This document shows, one piece after another, positions 23,903 to 34,566 of a stretch of DNA of 64,000 nt. Origin of the DNA: Lantana camara. Taxonomy: Eukaryota; Streptophyta; Magnoliopsida; Lamiales; Verbenaceae. The notes under the pieces are model-generated. The model was given only the letters and a program-made list of their open reading frames with translations. It did no database searches and was not told the origin of the DNA. The position numbers and the translations under genes were made by a program. Every line of letters starts with the position of its first letter. The first letter of the stretch is position 1. Location: contig CM074860.1 in NCBI GenBank assembly GCA_037501455.1, positions 35,164,501-35,228,500 of the forward strand. Direction: 5' to 3'.

Positions 23903-24529
23903 AGGCTCCAGTGGGTGTGCAAAATTTTCTGCATAAAATTTCATTTTCCATTTCCGTTTCTAATGCCTTAATTGATCGATACGTGTTATTATATGTTTGT
24001 TTTGTACATGAAGTTGATCATATCATTCCATAAATTATCATTGCACATTTTAATGTTCATGATCACGCCGTTCGTCCTAATTGGTATATTTTGAGTCGTG
24101 TCTCACGGACAATTGTCTTTTTTGCACAGACCAGCTTCCTGGTGACGAGGAGCAGGCCCCATGAGCTGTTTCCTTGTTTGTTTTGGTCGTTCAGGTGAGG
24201 TTTAATTCTAGATATATAGAACCCATAAAACCCTATGTGAAGTTTTAAGCCAAAATTGTACCTATATATCTATAGTTTTCAAATGTTCTTGGTTTTCAAA
24301 GGATTTACCGGACTATTGTATTGTATTGATTGATTGATTGTTTTGGCGAGTATTGTATTGCACTGTGGGCCCGAGGGTAGTGGCTCGAGCCAATCGGGAA
24401 AGCATGGGCTGACGGGTCACTCGAGCGCTATTCTCACCAAATTGGGATGACCCCTGAACCCCCTAGGAGATTAGGGGAGGAAGGAGTTCTGGGCTTAGGG
24501 ATTCATGTACCCTCTGCCCATACTGACTG

Positions 24530-24557
24530 GATGGTGGGGCCTTGCAATCCCACCATC
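24530..24557 (+). ncRNA. Conserved intron 2 hairpin, element 1 3' LTR
   Basis: Stem gatggtggg/cccaccatc with loop gccttgcaat, matching 1705-1732 with one loop change. Confidence 0.5.
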
Positions 24558-25295
24558 ACCTGGAGGAAGAAGGCGTTATTGAAACTGCTAATTGTGCACC
24601 GTAATGAATTGCTTGATCACCTAACCATTAAATAATTGATTGATTGATTGTACACAGTCAGAGTAAGGTTGGAGATTTGCCCTCACTCGTCGGGCCACGA
24701 ATTGATTGTATTGAATTGATTAAATTGATAAATTGAATTAGTTGTAACCTTAGGCGATAGTATCTCTTATTTTACTAAATTGTATTGTTTTTTTTTTTCA
24801 AAATTATTACCCGAGATTATAACTTGCATGTATGTGTGCATATATTTATTTATACCCCTCGCTCAGTCCGTGTTGGACTGACACCTCAACTTGTCAGTTT
24901 TACAGGTGCGTGCTAGGTGGGAATTAGAGTCTAGCTTGTCTTTAATTTGGGTCCAGCACACTTCACCTCATATTTTGTTCATGTATAGATACTTGATATT
25001 TTTGTAGCTTGCCTTGTTACTTATTTTGGAGATGATATTGTATTAATATGTATGTTGGTACCTATTAGTAGATATGTAAATATGGTACCTATAAGTATTG
25101 AATGAATTATTGCTTCCGCTTTTATTACTCTGAATTGTTGGTTTGGTTTGGGGTTAGTCCCGCCTAGCTTTGTTGTCGTTTTTTTTTATTGTCTCCCGTT
25201 AGCTATAGCTTTGGTTCATGTATGGATTGACCATTTCATATGTGGATTGGGGTTATAGTGCGGGGGATGTGGTGCCTAGCGTTCCGGGTGCTACA

Positions 25296-27687
25296 GGACC
25301 ATCAGCTTTCAGGTTCCAAGATATGTGGTTACGTCACTCTAATATCAAAGAGGTTATAAGGGAGAATTGGAACGAGTCGATGCAGAGAACAGGATTTCGT
25401 AAACTGCACAACAAGTTGTACAGGTTAAAGCAATGCTTAAAAACTTGGAATAAAGTTGAGTTTGGTAACATCTTCGATCGAGTCAAAGAGTTTGAAAATA
25501 AAGTGGCTGAGGCGGAGCTTGAGTATGATAGTAATCCAATAAAAGCGAATCTCATGGAGATGAACAGACAAACAGCTATTTTGCAGAATTATCTATCTAT
25601 GGAAAAGGACTTTTGGAAACAAAAATCATCTTGTAAGTAGATGGCTGAAGGAGAACGCAATACCAAATTCTTTCACTCTCTGGTTAAAAAGAAGCGGTCT
25701 CGGAACTTAATTCGGTCAATAATTGAATATCAGAGAGAAATCATGGACAATAATGAAATAGGTGAGTCAGCTTGCAAATTCTTTGAAAAATTATTCACGC
25801 CACCGAACATCGACAAAGTACAACAATCGAACTTAGATGATATATCTCCGGTGATGGGAAGAGAAGATGGAGAGTATCTTTGTATGTTGCCGATGACCGA
25901 AGAGATAAAAAGCACGGTATTCTCTCTTTCTCCAGACAGTGTGGCAGGACCCGATGGGTATGGGGCTCGGTTCTATCAAACATTTTGGGAAATAGTTCAT
26001 GCAGATGTGTGTGAGGCCGTGCGGGACTTCTTCCATGGAGCTAATCTTCCCAAAGCTGCAACAGCCACAACCATATCCCTCATCCCCAAAAAGGAAAATC
26101 CGATCTATTGGAAAGACTTCCATCCGATTAGTCTGTGTAACACCACGAATAAAATTGTTACGAAGCTGCTAAATAACCGGTTATCCGTAGTGCTCCCAAA
26201 GATTATCTCACAGAACCAATGCGGATTCATTAAAGGCCGGCTAATCAGTGACAATGTGCTTTTAGCGCAGGAGTTGGTGTATTCAATGAATTCGAGATGT
26301 ACGGACAAAAATATGATTTTCAAGTTGGATATGGAGAAAGCTTATGATAGGAATGAATGGGATTTTATTTTTAATGTTCTCCGACGAAAGGGATTCCCGG
26401 AAAAATGGATCGAATGGATAAGAAAATGTATTTCTAACTGTTATTTTTCAGTCTTGGTGAATGGGGTTGCATCGGGTTTTTTTCACTCAACCAGAGGTTT
26501 GCGACAGGGAGATCTTCTATCTCCGTCACTGTTCATCATTGCAGCAGACTTGCTTCTTGTGCGCTCAATAGGGTGGCTGTGATAGACCCGGGAAGCATTT
26601 ATGATTCGTGATCCACATTCCCCGATTAATCACTTGGCCTATGAGAATGACATTATAATATTCTCGAACACTAGAAGGAGATCCCTCCAACAGATAAAGC
26701 AGGTTTTGGACAGCTATGAGGGCCCCTCGGGACATAGAATAAATGTTCAAAAAAGTGAGTTTATCTTAGGAGCAAATGCGGATTGGGCAGCCAATTTTCG
26801 GGACATATTTGGATTCAGGCAATGGTCTTTACCCATAACTTATCTTGGAGCTCCTCTTCATGTGGGGAAAAAACGGATTGCTTTATTTGACTCGATGATA
26901 CAAAAGATTAGATCAAGGCTTCAAGGATGGGAATCGGCTTTGCTTTCATATGGTGGGTTTCTTCAGTTAATTAGAGCCGTTATTTACTCCATGCCCATGT
27001 ATCTCTTCCATGTTTTAGAGCCATCGGGAGCAGTCATTGACATACTTCAAAGAATTTGCAACAAGTTCTTTTGGGGCTCGGATTCAAAAACACGACGTTT
27101 GCATTGGGCAAAATGGGAAAGGATTGCGTATCCAGTGCAGGTGGAGGGTTGGGACTTCGAAACATTCAAGAAATGGTGAAGTCCTTCTCTTGGAAGCTAT
27201 GGTGGCATTTTCGGTCACAGGATAATCTTTGGTCTAGGTTCTTGAGAGCAAAATATTGCAAAGAAGAGCACCCTTTGACCGTGGAGATAAAAAATCATCA
27301 CTCTCCTATTTGGAAGAGAATATGTGGTGTTAGAAATGACGTTGATAGCCACATTACATGGACGATAGGGAGTGGAACGATCTATATCACCAAGGATAAA
27401 TGGATCAACACGGATTTTAGCACAAATGCAAGAAACGACAAGCTTAAGGTTAGCGCCCTACGTGAAGGACAGAATTGGAGTTTTAACAAGGTAGAGAGTA
27501 TACTGGGGTCGAGGCATTGGGAAGAAGTTAACAACGTGCCAACCAATGGCAGTGACAAAGATGGTGCGGTTTGGGATTTAGAACCAACTGGTTCATTCAC
27601 CATTAAGTCATCTTGGGAAGAATTGAGAGACCGTAGAGACACTTCGGATCTGCTGGGAGCTATTTGGTCAACAGGCTTAACACCATC
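25296..27687 (+). pseudogene. LINE ORF2 reverse transcriptase (degenerate)
   Basis: Plant L1-type reverse transcriptase. Visible: FFHSLVKKKRSRNLI, DSVAGPDGYGARFYQ, the palm motif FKLDMEKAYDR (first catalytic Asp), and RGLRQGDLLSPSLFI. There is a TAG at 25638-25640 (Lys-stop-Met), a stop at 26580-26582, and a further frame change near 27130-27170. The usual YADD catalytic box reads AYENDIIIF (about 26640-26665), so both the Ala and the first Asp are changed and the polymerase is expected to be inactive. Coding then continues to about 27687, where the palindromic insertion begins. Confidence 0.9.
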
Positions 27688-28251
27688 TGTAACATCCCGA
27701 TCGTTCGGATTTCCAGGTACGCCGTAACGAGAGGGTTTTATGTGCTTTAAATTATTTAATTACGTATTTGAATGTTATTTTAATGCTTTTATGATTATTT
27801 GAATTTATATGAAATTAATTGTTTATATTCATGAACTTTGAATTTTAACGTTTAAGTTTGCATGCTCGTAAATTGCTCGTTATGTGCCGGAATTCAATTC
27901 CGTTTTTTGTGAAATTTTGGTATGCGTGATATATGTGAGTTATGAATGTATTTGCATGCTCGTTTTAAGTTTTCATGTTTGTTTGTCGAGGTTTTAAACC
28001 TTTGGTATTTGACGAGGGACATGAGGGCCTAACTAGTTTTAGCGCGCCTCTTGTTCCGGAGGCCATAACTTGAGCTAGGGAATTCAGATTCCAATTCCGG
28101 AAGATGCGTTGGACTCGTAACGAAGAGATGAAGCCAAGGAACCTGATTTGATATTTTTCTAAGCCCATTTGGACCCTCGTTTTTGGCCCGGAACAAACAG
28201 CTTGTGCTAAAGCCACCATCTTTGACTAGTCTCACATTTGTGGGCCCAAAC
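27688..28251 (+). repeat. Left arm of the fold-back insertion
   Basis: Inverted repeat of 28901-29463, differing at a few positions and by one base in length. The matching short ORFs on opposite strands in the two arms are by-products of the inversion. Confidence 0.92.
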
Positions 28252-28900
28252 CAAGGTTTTCAAGGCAAAACCAAGCATATTCATAGAACAACATGTATAT
28301 TACATGACCAAGCATTAGCACACGAAATTGGAGGCAAGAATTCAATCATTTGAACTCAAAAACGTGACAGCAGCTAGGTGAAAATGAGCAGACTGCAGCA
28401 GTTCAGAAATTCCATTTTCAGGGCCAAAAACTCAAGCTTTCATTCATGTTATCAATGGAGAACCAATCCTAACACATCTATCATTAAGTATAGATCAAGA
28501 ATGGAAGCAAATAAGCTCATATAATCAACAAGGAAGCACCAAATCAGCCATAAACTTAAGCTAAGCCATGGATTCAAAAATATGAGCTAACCCTAACTAT
28601 TCATGCAAGCTTTCAAACCCTTATTAAATCTGATGCATTTCATGAATTTAAAGGATCAAATGCATCATATAAGAGAGGAGAATACATAAATATACTTACC
28701 TTTAAGAGTTCATGGAGTATGGAAGAGATTGGCTCCAAAAATCACAAGGTCTTGAAGAGGGCTTTCTTCTTCTCCTTTCTTTCTTCATTTCAGCAGCTTT
28801 TTCCTTCTCTTGGGGGTGAGGAGCATGAAATGCTGCTGATAGGGAGAGAGAGGAATGAATCAAGGTCATGTAAACCAAGGTTAAGGCTTAGGTATGGTTA

Positions 28901-29463
28901 GTTTGGGCCCACAAATGTGAGACTAGTCAAAGATGGTGGCTTTAGCACAAGCTGTTCGTTCCGGGCCAAAAACGAGGGTCCAAATGGGCTTAGAAAAATA
29001 TCAAATCAGGTTCCTTGGCTTCATCTCTTCGTTACGAGTCCAACGCATCTTCCGGAATTCGAATCCGAATTCCCTAACTCAAGTTATGGCCTCCGGAACA
29101 AGAGGCGCGCTAAAACTAGTTAGGCCCTCATGTCCCTCGTCAAATACCAAAGGTTTAAAACCTCGACAAACGAACATGAAAACTTAAAACGAGCATGCAA
29201 ACACATTCATAACTCACATATATCACGCATACCAAAATTTCACAAAAAACGGAATTGAATTCCGGCATATAACGAGCAATTTACGAGCATGCAAACTTAA
29301 ACGTTAAAATTCAAAGTTCATGAATATAAACAATTAATTTCATATAAATTCAAATAATCATAAAAGCATTAAAATAACATTCAAATACGTAATTAAATAA
29401 TTTAAAGCACATAAAACCCTCTCGTTACGGCGTACCTGGAAATCCGACGATCGGGATGTTACA
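28901..29463 (-). repeat. Right arm of the fold-back insertion
   Basis: Inverted repeat of 27688-28251. Continues into 28252-28900 as ordinary LTR sequence on the minus strand. Confidence 0.92.
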
Positions 29464-30473
29464 AATCCATCTTGGTTTTCATCTGGAGGCTGCTCTATAA
29501 TTGGATTCCCGTTGACGACCGGCTCCAACAAAAGGGAATTAGTTTGGCATCTAAGTGCACCTGTTGTGCAAATACCGAAACTATTGACCATATATTCATC
29601 ACTGCTCCAAAGGTGTCTAAGGTTTGGAATTATTTTGGTGATATTTTTAGCTTGAATATAGTTTCTACGAATAACGTTTCAGGTTTGATTGATGACTGGA
29701 GATTATCTAACCCTTATAGTCGCAGAAAGCAAATTCGGGTAATAATGCCGATCTTAATTATGTGGTATTTGTGGCTAGAAAGGAACATCGCCAAGCACGA
29801 GTCAGGTATTTTTAATCCTTATAATGTTATCAGACGAGTGACTAAGCATGTTCATAACTTGTATAGGATCAAACGGTTAAATTATTTGTGGTGGAAAGGA
29901 GATGTGAATGCTGCTAAATATTTCCAAACCAAAGTTCGGAGACCTCGCATACCGCTGCCACAAATAGTTAAATGGATTCGACCACCAGCAGATCGGTTAA
30001 AACTTAACTCCGACGGATCCTCTAAAGGAAATCCGGGACCATCTGGCATTGGAGGACTTATCAGAAACAACAATGGTACAGTTCTTGTAGCTTATAGCCA
30101 TGGAATTGGAGAGGGAACCAATATTAGAGCTGAACTGATGGCCATCATAGAAGGAGTGCGAGAAGCAGCATTATTGGGGTGCAAAGCTTTATGGATAGAA
30201 GTAGATGCCAAGGTGGCCGTGGATATTCTTCGACATGGAAAAGCAGGAAATTTAGAAATCCAGCACTTATGGCTGCAGTTTAAAGCTTGGGACAGAAGTA
30301 TGAACATCAAGATTTCACACATATTTCGAGAGGGCAACGGAGTGGCGGATTTCCTTGCAAATAGAGGCACCATCTCCCAACAAAGCTGGAAATACCCCGC
30401 CGAATCACTCCCAGGAGAGATTAAAGGTATGATTAGGATGGACAAATGGGAGCTCCCATCAATCCGAATTTAA
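29464..30473 (+). pseudogene. LINE ORF2 C-terminus: zinc-finger region and plant-type RNase H
   Basis: After the insertion, LINE coding resumes with FIWRLLYNWIPVDDRLQQKG and the reverse-transcriptase zinc-binding region CTCCANTETIDHIF. It ends in a plant RNase H domain (KLNSDGSSKGNPGPSGIGGL, then RAELMAIIEGVREA, EVDAKVAVDIL, and HIFREGNGVADFLANRG). This domain removes RNA from RNA/DNA hybrids; here the D, E, D and final D positions look present. The C-terminal motif IKGMIRMDKWELPSIR before the stop at 30473 is typical of plant LINEs. The segment is open throughout but is cut off from its N-terminal part. Confidence 0.9.
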
Positions 30474-30693
30474 ATGGAAAATTTTAAATGGTGTGGGGCT
30501 GCAGTAATTTTAAAATGTTGAGTAATCAACAGTCTGGTTTCTTCAGATTCATGTTGCTTTATAATCTTGATTTTTCTTGTGATAATGCACCTGATCTTTG
30601 CCGTAGGCTTAAGAAACAGGGTAAATATTGAGCAATCTGGCGTCTGTACAAGATCAACTCTCAACATTTCATGGTTAACAATAAAGTTGAGAC
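30474..30693 (+). other. Probable LINE 3' UTR, first segment
   Basis: Non-coding sequence following the LINE stop codon, up to the MITE. It ends with gttgagac, repeated after the MITE. Confidence 0.5.
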
Positions 30694-31206
30694 CTATGTT
30701 GCACGGACACGGACACGGCGACACGGACACGACACGACACGGACACGGCGACACGGATTTTTTTAAAATCTTAGGACACGATACGGCTCCGACACGGCTA
30801 TATTTTATATAAATAAATATATTTTATATATAAATAAAGATATTTTATATAAAAATAAAAATATTTTATAAGTATAATCTATGTAACATAAAATATTTAT
30901 ATAAATATATAATATTAAAAACTAAAATAAGTTTTGTTATTTCAATTTTCTCTCCAAAAAATTCAAAAAATATTAAAAAAAGCATAAAAAAATGATCAAA
31001 TTTGCTCCGCCGTGTCCGAGCCGTGTCGGACACTCCACCTCGCCGTGTCCGACACCGTGTCCCAAATTTTTTTTTTTTTTTTTTTTTTTTCGGACACTCC
31101 TTCAGCCGTGTCCGACACGTGTCCGAGCCGTGTCCGGGCCGTGTCCGTGTCCGACACGTGTCGGACACTGCACGGACCATTTTTTAGGCGTGTCCGTGCT
31201 TTAGAG
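30694..31206. mobile_element. MITE with GACACGG-rich termini (513 bp)
   Basis: Flanked by the 8-bp direct repeat gttgagac (30686-30693 and 31207-31214). Imperfect terminal inverted repeats ctatgttgcacggacac and ctctaaagcacggacac. The subterminal regions are dense in gacacgg/ccgtgtc repeats in opposite orientation at the two ends, so the element can fold extensively. The centre is AT-rich, with a poly-T run at 31068-31090. An 8-bp duplication suggests hAT-type mobilisation. It encodes no transposase. Confidence 0.78.
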
Positions 31207-31466
31207 GTTGAGACATACGGGAAGATCATTAATAGAGAGACTTCCAGGAGATATGATTACAAAGCCTTTTTTGAGTATTTAGTTATTGAGCCTAATAATG
31301 ATTATATGCCCCAAATCATGTATTGCCGGCTCAAGGCTAGTCCGAATCGAGTTTTAAGTAGCACGATGAGACTAGTCCGAACTGGGAATAAGCCACTGTT
31401 CCGGGTTGGTCTGAATCTCTCCCTTGATCTGTTGGTTGACTAAGTTGTCATAGCTAATGTGATGGC
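31207..31466 (+). other. Segment between MITE and solo LTR, unrecognised open frame
   Basis: An open frame continues from the MITE edge to a TAA at 31441-31443 (motif FFEYLVIEPNNDYMPQ near its middle). I do not recognise the product. It may be chance coding within a LINE 3' UTR, or part of a separate degraded gene. It ends with atggc, the target duplication of the solo LTR. Confidence 0.4.
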
Positions 31467-31987
31467 TGTAACGCCCCGGTTTTCCATTTACGCGTTATGT
31501 GTTATTATTATAATTTTCATATCGTTATATTCATTTTATTTTCATAAACTTATGTGAAATTTCTTTTAACGTGAAATTTACGTGAATTAATTACTAATGT
31601 GATTAAACGCTCTTATATGCTTACTTGATCATTTCATAAATTGTGAACTTAATTTTATAACATGAATGGATTTAAGTGATCTTTTGCCATGGAATAGAAC
31701 TTATTTGCATGCATTTAAATAATTGAGGGATTAACATGCAAAATATGATGACTCACCTTAGTTAGTGGAAGACTTATGTAAATATCTCTCCATCTCTCAT
31801 TTTATTGCCTCATTTTCATTCATCAACTTTCATAAGAAATCACACATACTTACACACACTCAAGATCAGTTTTTACACCAAGGAAGAAAGAAAGATTCAT
31901 CTCATATTCCAAGCTAGAATTCAAGGAGGATTTGCATAAGTGAAGCATCATCATATCATCCTTTCTCATCTTCTTCTTTTCTTTGAG

Positions 31988-33029
31988 GTATAGATGGATT
32001 AATTATATGAATTTCTTGATCCATGCATGACTAGGGTTTGATGATCTTGGTGGGATTCCTTGAATATATGAGTTTAGAAGCATGTTTAGGACCTTTATAC
32101 TTGGAAGCTTTCATGAAACCTTGATTTATATGAAAGTTGGAAGTCATGAGTTTATATAGGGTTTGGATGGTGATTTATTGATGAATCAAAGCATGTTCCT
32201 TGGTCTAAATGGTGTCTAATTGATATATATGAGTTATATGCATGATATATGTTGGTTTGGAGTGATTTAATTACATTGATTTGGTGTTGGGATGATTTGG
32301 GAGCCAATTCCCGTGCCTATACCCTATTTTTCCCCTATTTTCCGCCCAGATTGCTTCCAAACGGGCGTTTGGTCCCTTAGTTACTTTACCAAACGCCCGT
32401 GTGAGATGTGTCTGCCTTACCCGAGAGCTTCCAAATGCCCGTTTCTGCTTTTAGTCCATTTTTCAAACGGGCGTTTCTCCCTCATACGAACTCCGATTGA
32501 CCTGATTTCTGAACTTTCGGAAACCTCTTGAAGTATAGAATAATTTCCAATTGGAATCATCTCAATATATTTTTTAAATTGTGAGATAAAATCAATTATT
32601 TTAGGTGTCTCCTCTTTCCCGACAAAGTGCACTCGCCTAACTTCAAGCGCATGCCATTTTCTCCTCGATTAGAACTAGAAAATGAGCCATATATCATCGA
32701 AAAGGTCTTTGTGTCTAGTTTCATTCCCAGCAAACAAAACTCAATTCCAACTTCTAGAACACAAGATATTCCAGTTTTCCTACGCATGTACGTTTCCTAA
32801 AATTGTCCAATTTTGCCAAACTTCACCAAAACCTCTCTTATTGCATTCCTTCACTTCCTTGGCTCACGTATGTGACTTGTATGATTTATATACTTGTCGT
32901 ATTGATTAATTAGACATGTTTATGATATTTATTGATTGTACATGCATGAGTGATATTCCATTACTTTGTCGTGCGTCGTAATTGGTTCATATGAGTCGTG
33001 TCTCACAAACACTTATCCCTTTTACATAG
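31988..33029 (+). other. Predicted leader intron 1, solo LTR
   Basis: Donor tttgag|gtatag at 31987/31988 and acceptor tttacatag| at 33029, at positions equivalent to the other families. Confidence 0.55.
32357..32478 (+). repeat. Array of four CCAAACGGGCGTTTGG palindromes
   Basis: Copies at 32357-32372 (perfect), 32389-32404, 32431-32446 and 32463-32478. Centre spacing is 32, 42, 32 nt. Lies in predicted intron 1. Confidence 0.95.
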
Positions 33030-33092
33030 ATTTTCTTCCCGTTGACGAGGAGCAAGCTTTATAATTGTATCCTTGTTGTATTGTCGGCACAG

Positions 33093-33782
33093 GTGAGGTT
33101 TAATTCTAGATATATAAAACTCATACAACCCTATATGATGTTTTCGACCAAAATGTATATCTATATATCTATAGTTTTCCAAACCTTATTGATTTTCAAC
33201 TGATTTCACGGAATGGATTGATTACTTGATTGATTGATTGATTGGACGAGTAAAGCATGTTCAATTTGGGCCCAAGGGTAGTGTATTGAGCCAACTGGGG
33301 AAGCAAGGACTGACAGGTAACTCTTGCACTATCCTCACCATTTTGGGATGACCCCTGAATCAACTAGGAGATTAGTGGAGGGAGGAGTTCCGGGCATAGG
33401 GACTCATGAACCCTATGCCCAGTTGGATTGGGTGGTGGGGCCTTGCAATCCCACCATCACCTGGAGGGAGAAGGAGTTCATGAAACTGCTAATTGTGCAC
33501 TGTAATAACTTGCATGCTCACCATTGAAATGAAACCCAAATATTAATTGTTCACTATTGGTGTAAGGTTGGAGAATTGCCCTCACTCGCCGGGCCACGGA
33601 TTGAATTGTTAAATGTATTAGTTGTAGTCTCGGGCGAGATCTATTCTAATATTGAACTTATTTTGTTTCTTCTCTTAAAACCTTACCCGAGATTATGACT
33701 CGCATGTTATTTGCGCTAATATCTATTTAAACCCCTCACTCAGTCTTTCATAGACTGACACCTCACATTTTCAAGTCTGCAG
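33093..33782 (+). other. Predicted leader intron 2, solo LTR
   Basis: Donor cacag|gtgaggttta at 33092/33093 and acceptor caagtctgcag| at 33782. Confidence 0.55.
33431..33458 (+). ncRNA. Conserved intron 2 hairpin, solo LTR
   Basis: Stem ggtggtggg/cccaccatc (one G-U pair), loop gccttgcaat. Confidence 0.5.
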
Positions 33783-34150
33783 GTTGCATGCTAGGCGGGA
33801 TCGAGTCAGGTCTTTTATTTTGTGGGTCTAGCACTTGTGGGTCTCATTTTCATGTACATTATTGATGCTTATGTATATGTATCGTTATTGAACTTTATGA
33901 AACTTTTGGAAGATGGTTTGTATTGAAGAGATGGAAATGAACTTGATTTAATGAAATGAATGTATATTATGTTTTCCTTTGATTGTTATGCATTGTTGTA
34001 TATAATTGAGGGTTAGTCCCGCCTAGCTAGTGTTTCTTTTCTCTTGTCATCCGTTCGCTATAGTCTCAGTTCATGTACGGATTTTTCCATTTCGTATGTG
34101 GACTGAGCTATAGTGCGTGGGTGTGGCATCTCGGCGTTCCGGGTGCTACA

Positions 34151-34393
34151 ATGGCTGCTAGCTCGGTTGCCGTAGCCTTGAGTTTCGGTGGGTCCTCGAA
34201 TGGGACTCATAGGGGCTTGTCGTGTAGGCTTTATGTTAAGAAGCTCAAGCCCTCTGTCTTTCGTGGACATTTTTATTGGTTCTTCCTGTTGGATGATTGG
34301 ATTTGTGCTTGTACTTGTTTCTTTAGCCTTGAAGATTTGACTTAACAATACGTTCCTTGGACCGGTTCCTTTAAAATAAAAAAAAAAAAAAAA
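34151..34393 (+). other. Probable LINE 3' end with poly-A tail
   Basis: Non-coding sequence ending in an uninterrupted A-run at 34378-34393, followed by gtgaaatct, which recurs three times in the next 90 bases. Best explained as the 3' end of the LINE interrupted by the solo LTR. A different poly-A retroelement cannot be excluded. Confidence 0.55.
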
Positions 34394-34482
34394 GTGAAAT
34401 CTTTTTTTATTTTTTATTTTTTATTTTTAATCGAACTAAGTGAAATCTGAAAATTCCCATACAAACAAAGTGAAATCTGAAA

Positions 34483-34566
34483 AAGCCCATACAAGGCCTT
34501 TACAATAAAACCCTAGTACCCTACACTATATATTTGCAGCCGCACTGCAACAACAGAGAACTCATG
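34483..34566 (+). promoter_or_regulatory. Candidate host promoter: site II, telo-box and TATA box
   Basis: agccca (34484-34489, site II in reverse), the telo-box aaaccctag (34508-34516), and ctatatattt (34526-34535) as TATA box, followed about 30 bases later by cacagcaac-like start-site sequence and an ATG at 34564. In plants this combination is typical of genes for ribosomal proteins and other translation components, and of some snoRNA genes. I could not recognise a gene downstream. The following sequence is CT-rich and then intron-like. Confidence 0.5.

Larger units (their letters stand above)
1..25295 (+). mobile_element. Element 1: Tekay-type Ty3/gypsy chromovirus (decayed, 5' end outside window)
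   Basis: The element runs LTR, primer-binding site, gag, protease remnant, reverse transcriptase, RNase H, integrase with a chromodomain-like tail, polypurine tract, LTR. The two LTRs align from base 1 against base 22825, so about 84 bp of the 5' LTR lie outside the window. The right LTR ends at 25295 directly inside LINE coding sequence, so this element inserted into the LINE; the expected target duplication would be ggacc (25296-25300), but the left copy is not visible. The integrase is interrupted at 6532-22048 by the gag-only array. Domain order (RT-RH-IN) and the C-terminal tail place it in the chromovirus lineage. The Tekay/Del assignment is inference from overall similarity and the long LTRs. 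Confidence 0.93.
22741..25295 (+). repeat. Element 1 3' LTR (2,555 bp, complete)
   Basis: Starts TGTAACGCCCC and ends GGGTGCTACA. Predicted leader intron 1 is 23315-24129, exon 2 is 24130-24194 (65 nt) and intron 2 is 24195-24905, matching the 5' LTR. Confidence 0.96.
27688..29463. mobile_element. Palindromic (fold-back) insertion built from LTR U3 sequence
   Basis: Two near-identical inverted arms, 27688-28251 and 28901-29463 (about 564 bp each), flank a 649-bp centre. Both outer ends read TGTAACATCCCGATCG inward, the form of a chromoviral LTR 5' end. The arms share agcgc-ccttgttcc, cttgag-ggaa and actcgtaacga motifs with the element 3 LTR start. Read on the minus strand, the right arm runs continuously into the centre, which contains the conserved leader donor aaag|gtaagtat (about 28698). 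So it is about 1.2 kb of an LTR plus an inverted copy of its first 564 bp. It sits in LINE coding. ccatc adjoins the left end and recurs three bases beyond the right end (29467-29471). Confidence 0.85.
31467..34150 (+). repeat. Solo LTR of a third chromovirus family (2,684 bp)
   Basis: Starts TGTAACGCCCCGG, ends GGGTGCTACA and is flanked by the 5-bp duplication atggc (31462-31466, 34151-34155), so it is a complete solo LTR left by LTR-LTR recombination. It is related to the element 1 LTR in conserved blocks but diverged elsewhere. Predicted intron 1 is 31988-33029, exon 2 is 33030-33092 (63 nt) and intron 2 is 33093-33782. It carries its own palindrome word. Confidence 0.95.
25296..34393 (+). 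mobile_element. LINE (non-LTR retrotransposon), 5' part outside window, multiply interrupted
   Basis: ORF2-type LINE coding begins directly after the element 1 LTR (RFQDMWLRHSNIKEVIRENW). It continues as reverse transcriptase to 27687, resumes at 29464 with a zinc-finger/connection region and RNase H, and stops at 30473. The endonuclease region must lie left of element 1, outside the window. Remaining segments 30474-30693, 31207-31466 and 34156-34377 plus the A-run at 34378-34393 are interpreted as its 3' UTR and tail, interrupted by a MITE and a solo LTR. That reconstruction of the 3' end is inference. Confidence 0.75.

Noticed and set aside
27056..27727. The LINE frame running on past 27687 as genuine coding
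   Set aside because: The last codons are read from the fold-back insertion, not from the LINE.
31467..34150. Solo LTR as one half of a full element with the element 1 LTRs
   Set aside because: It has its own atggc duplication on both sides and a distinct sequence, so it is an independent solo LTR.
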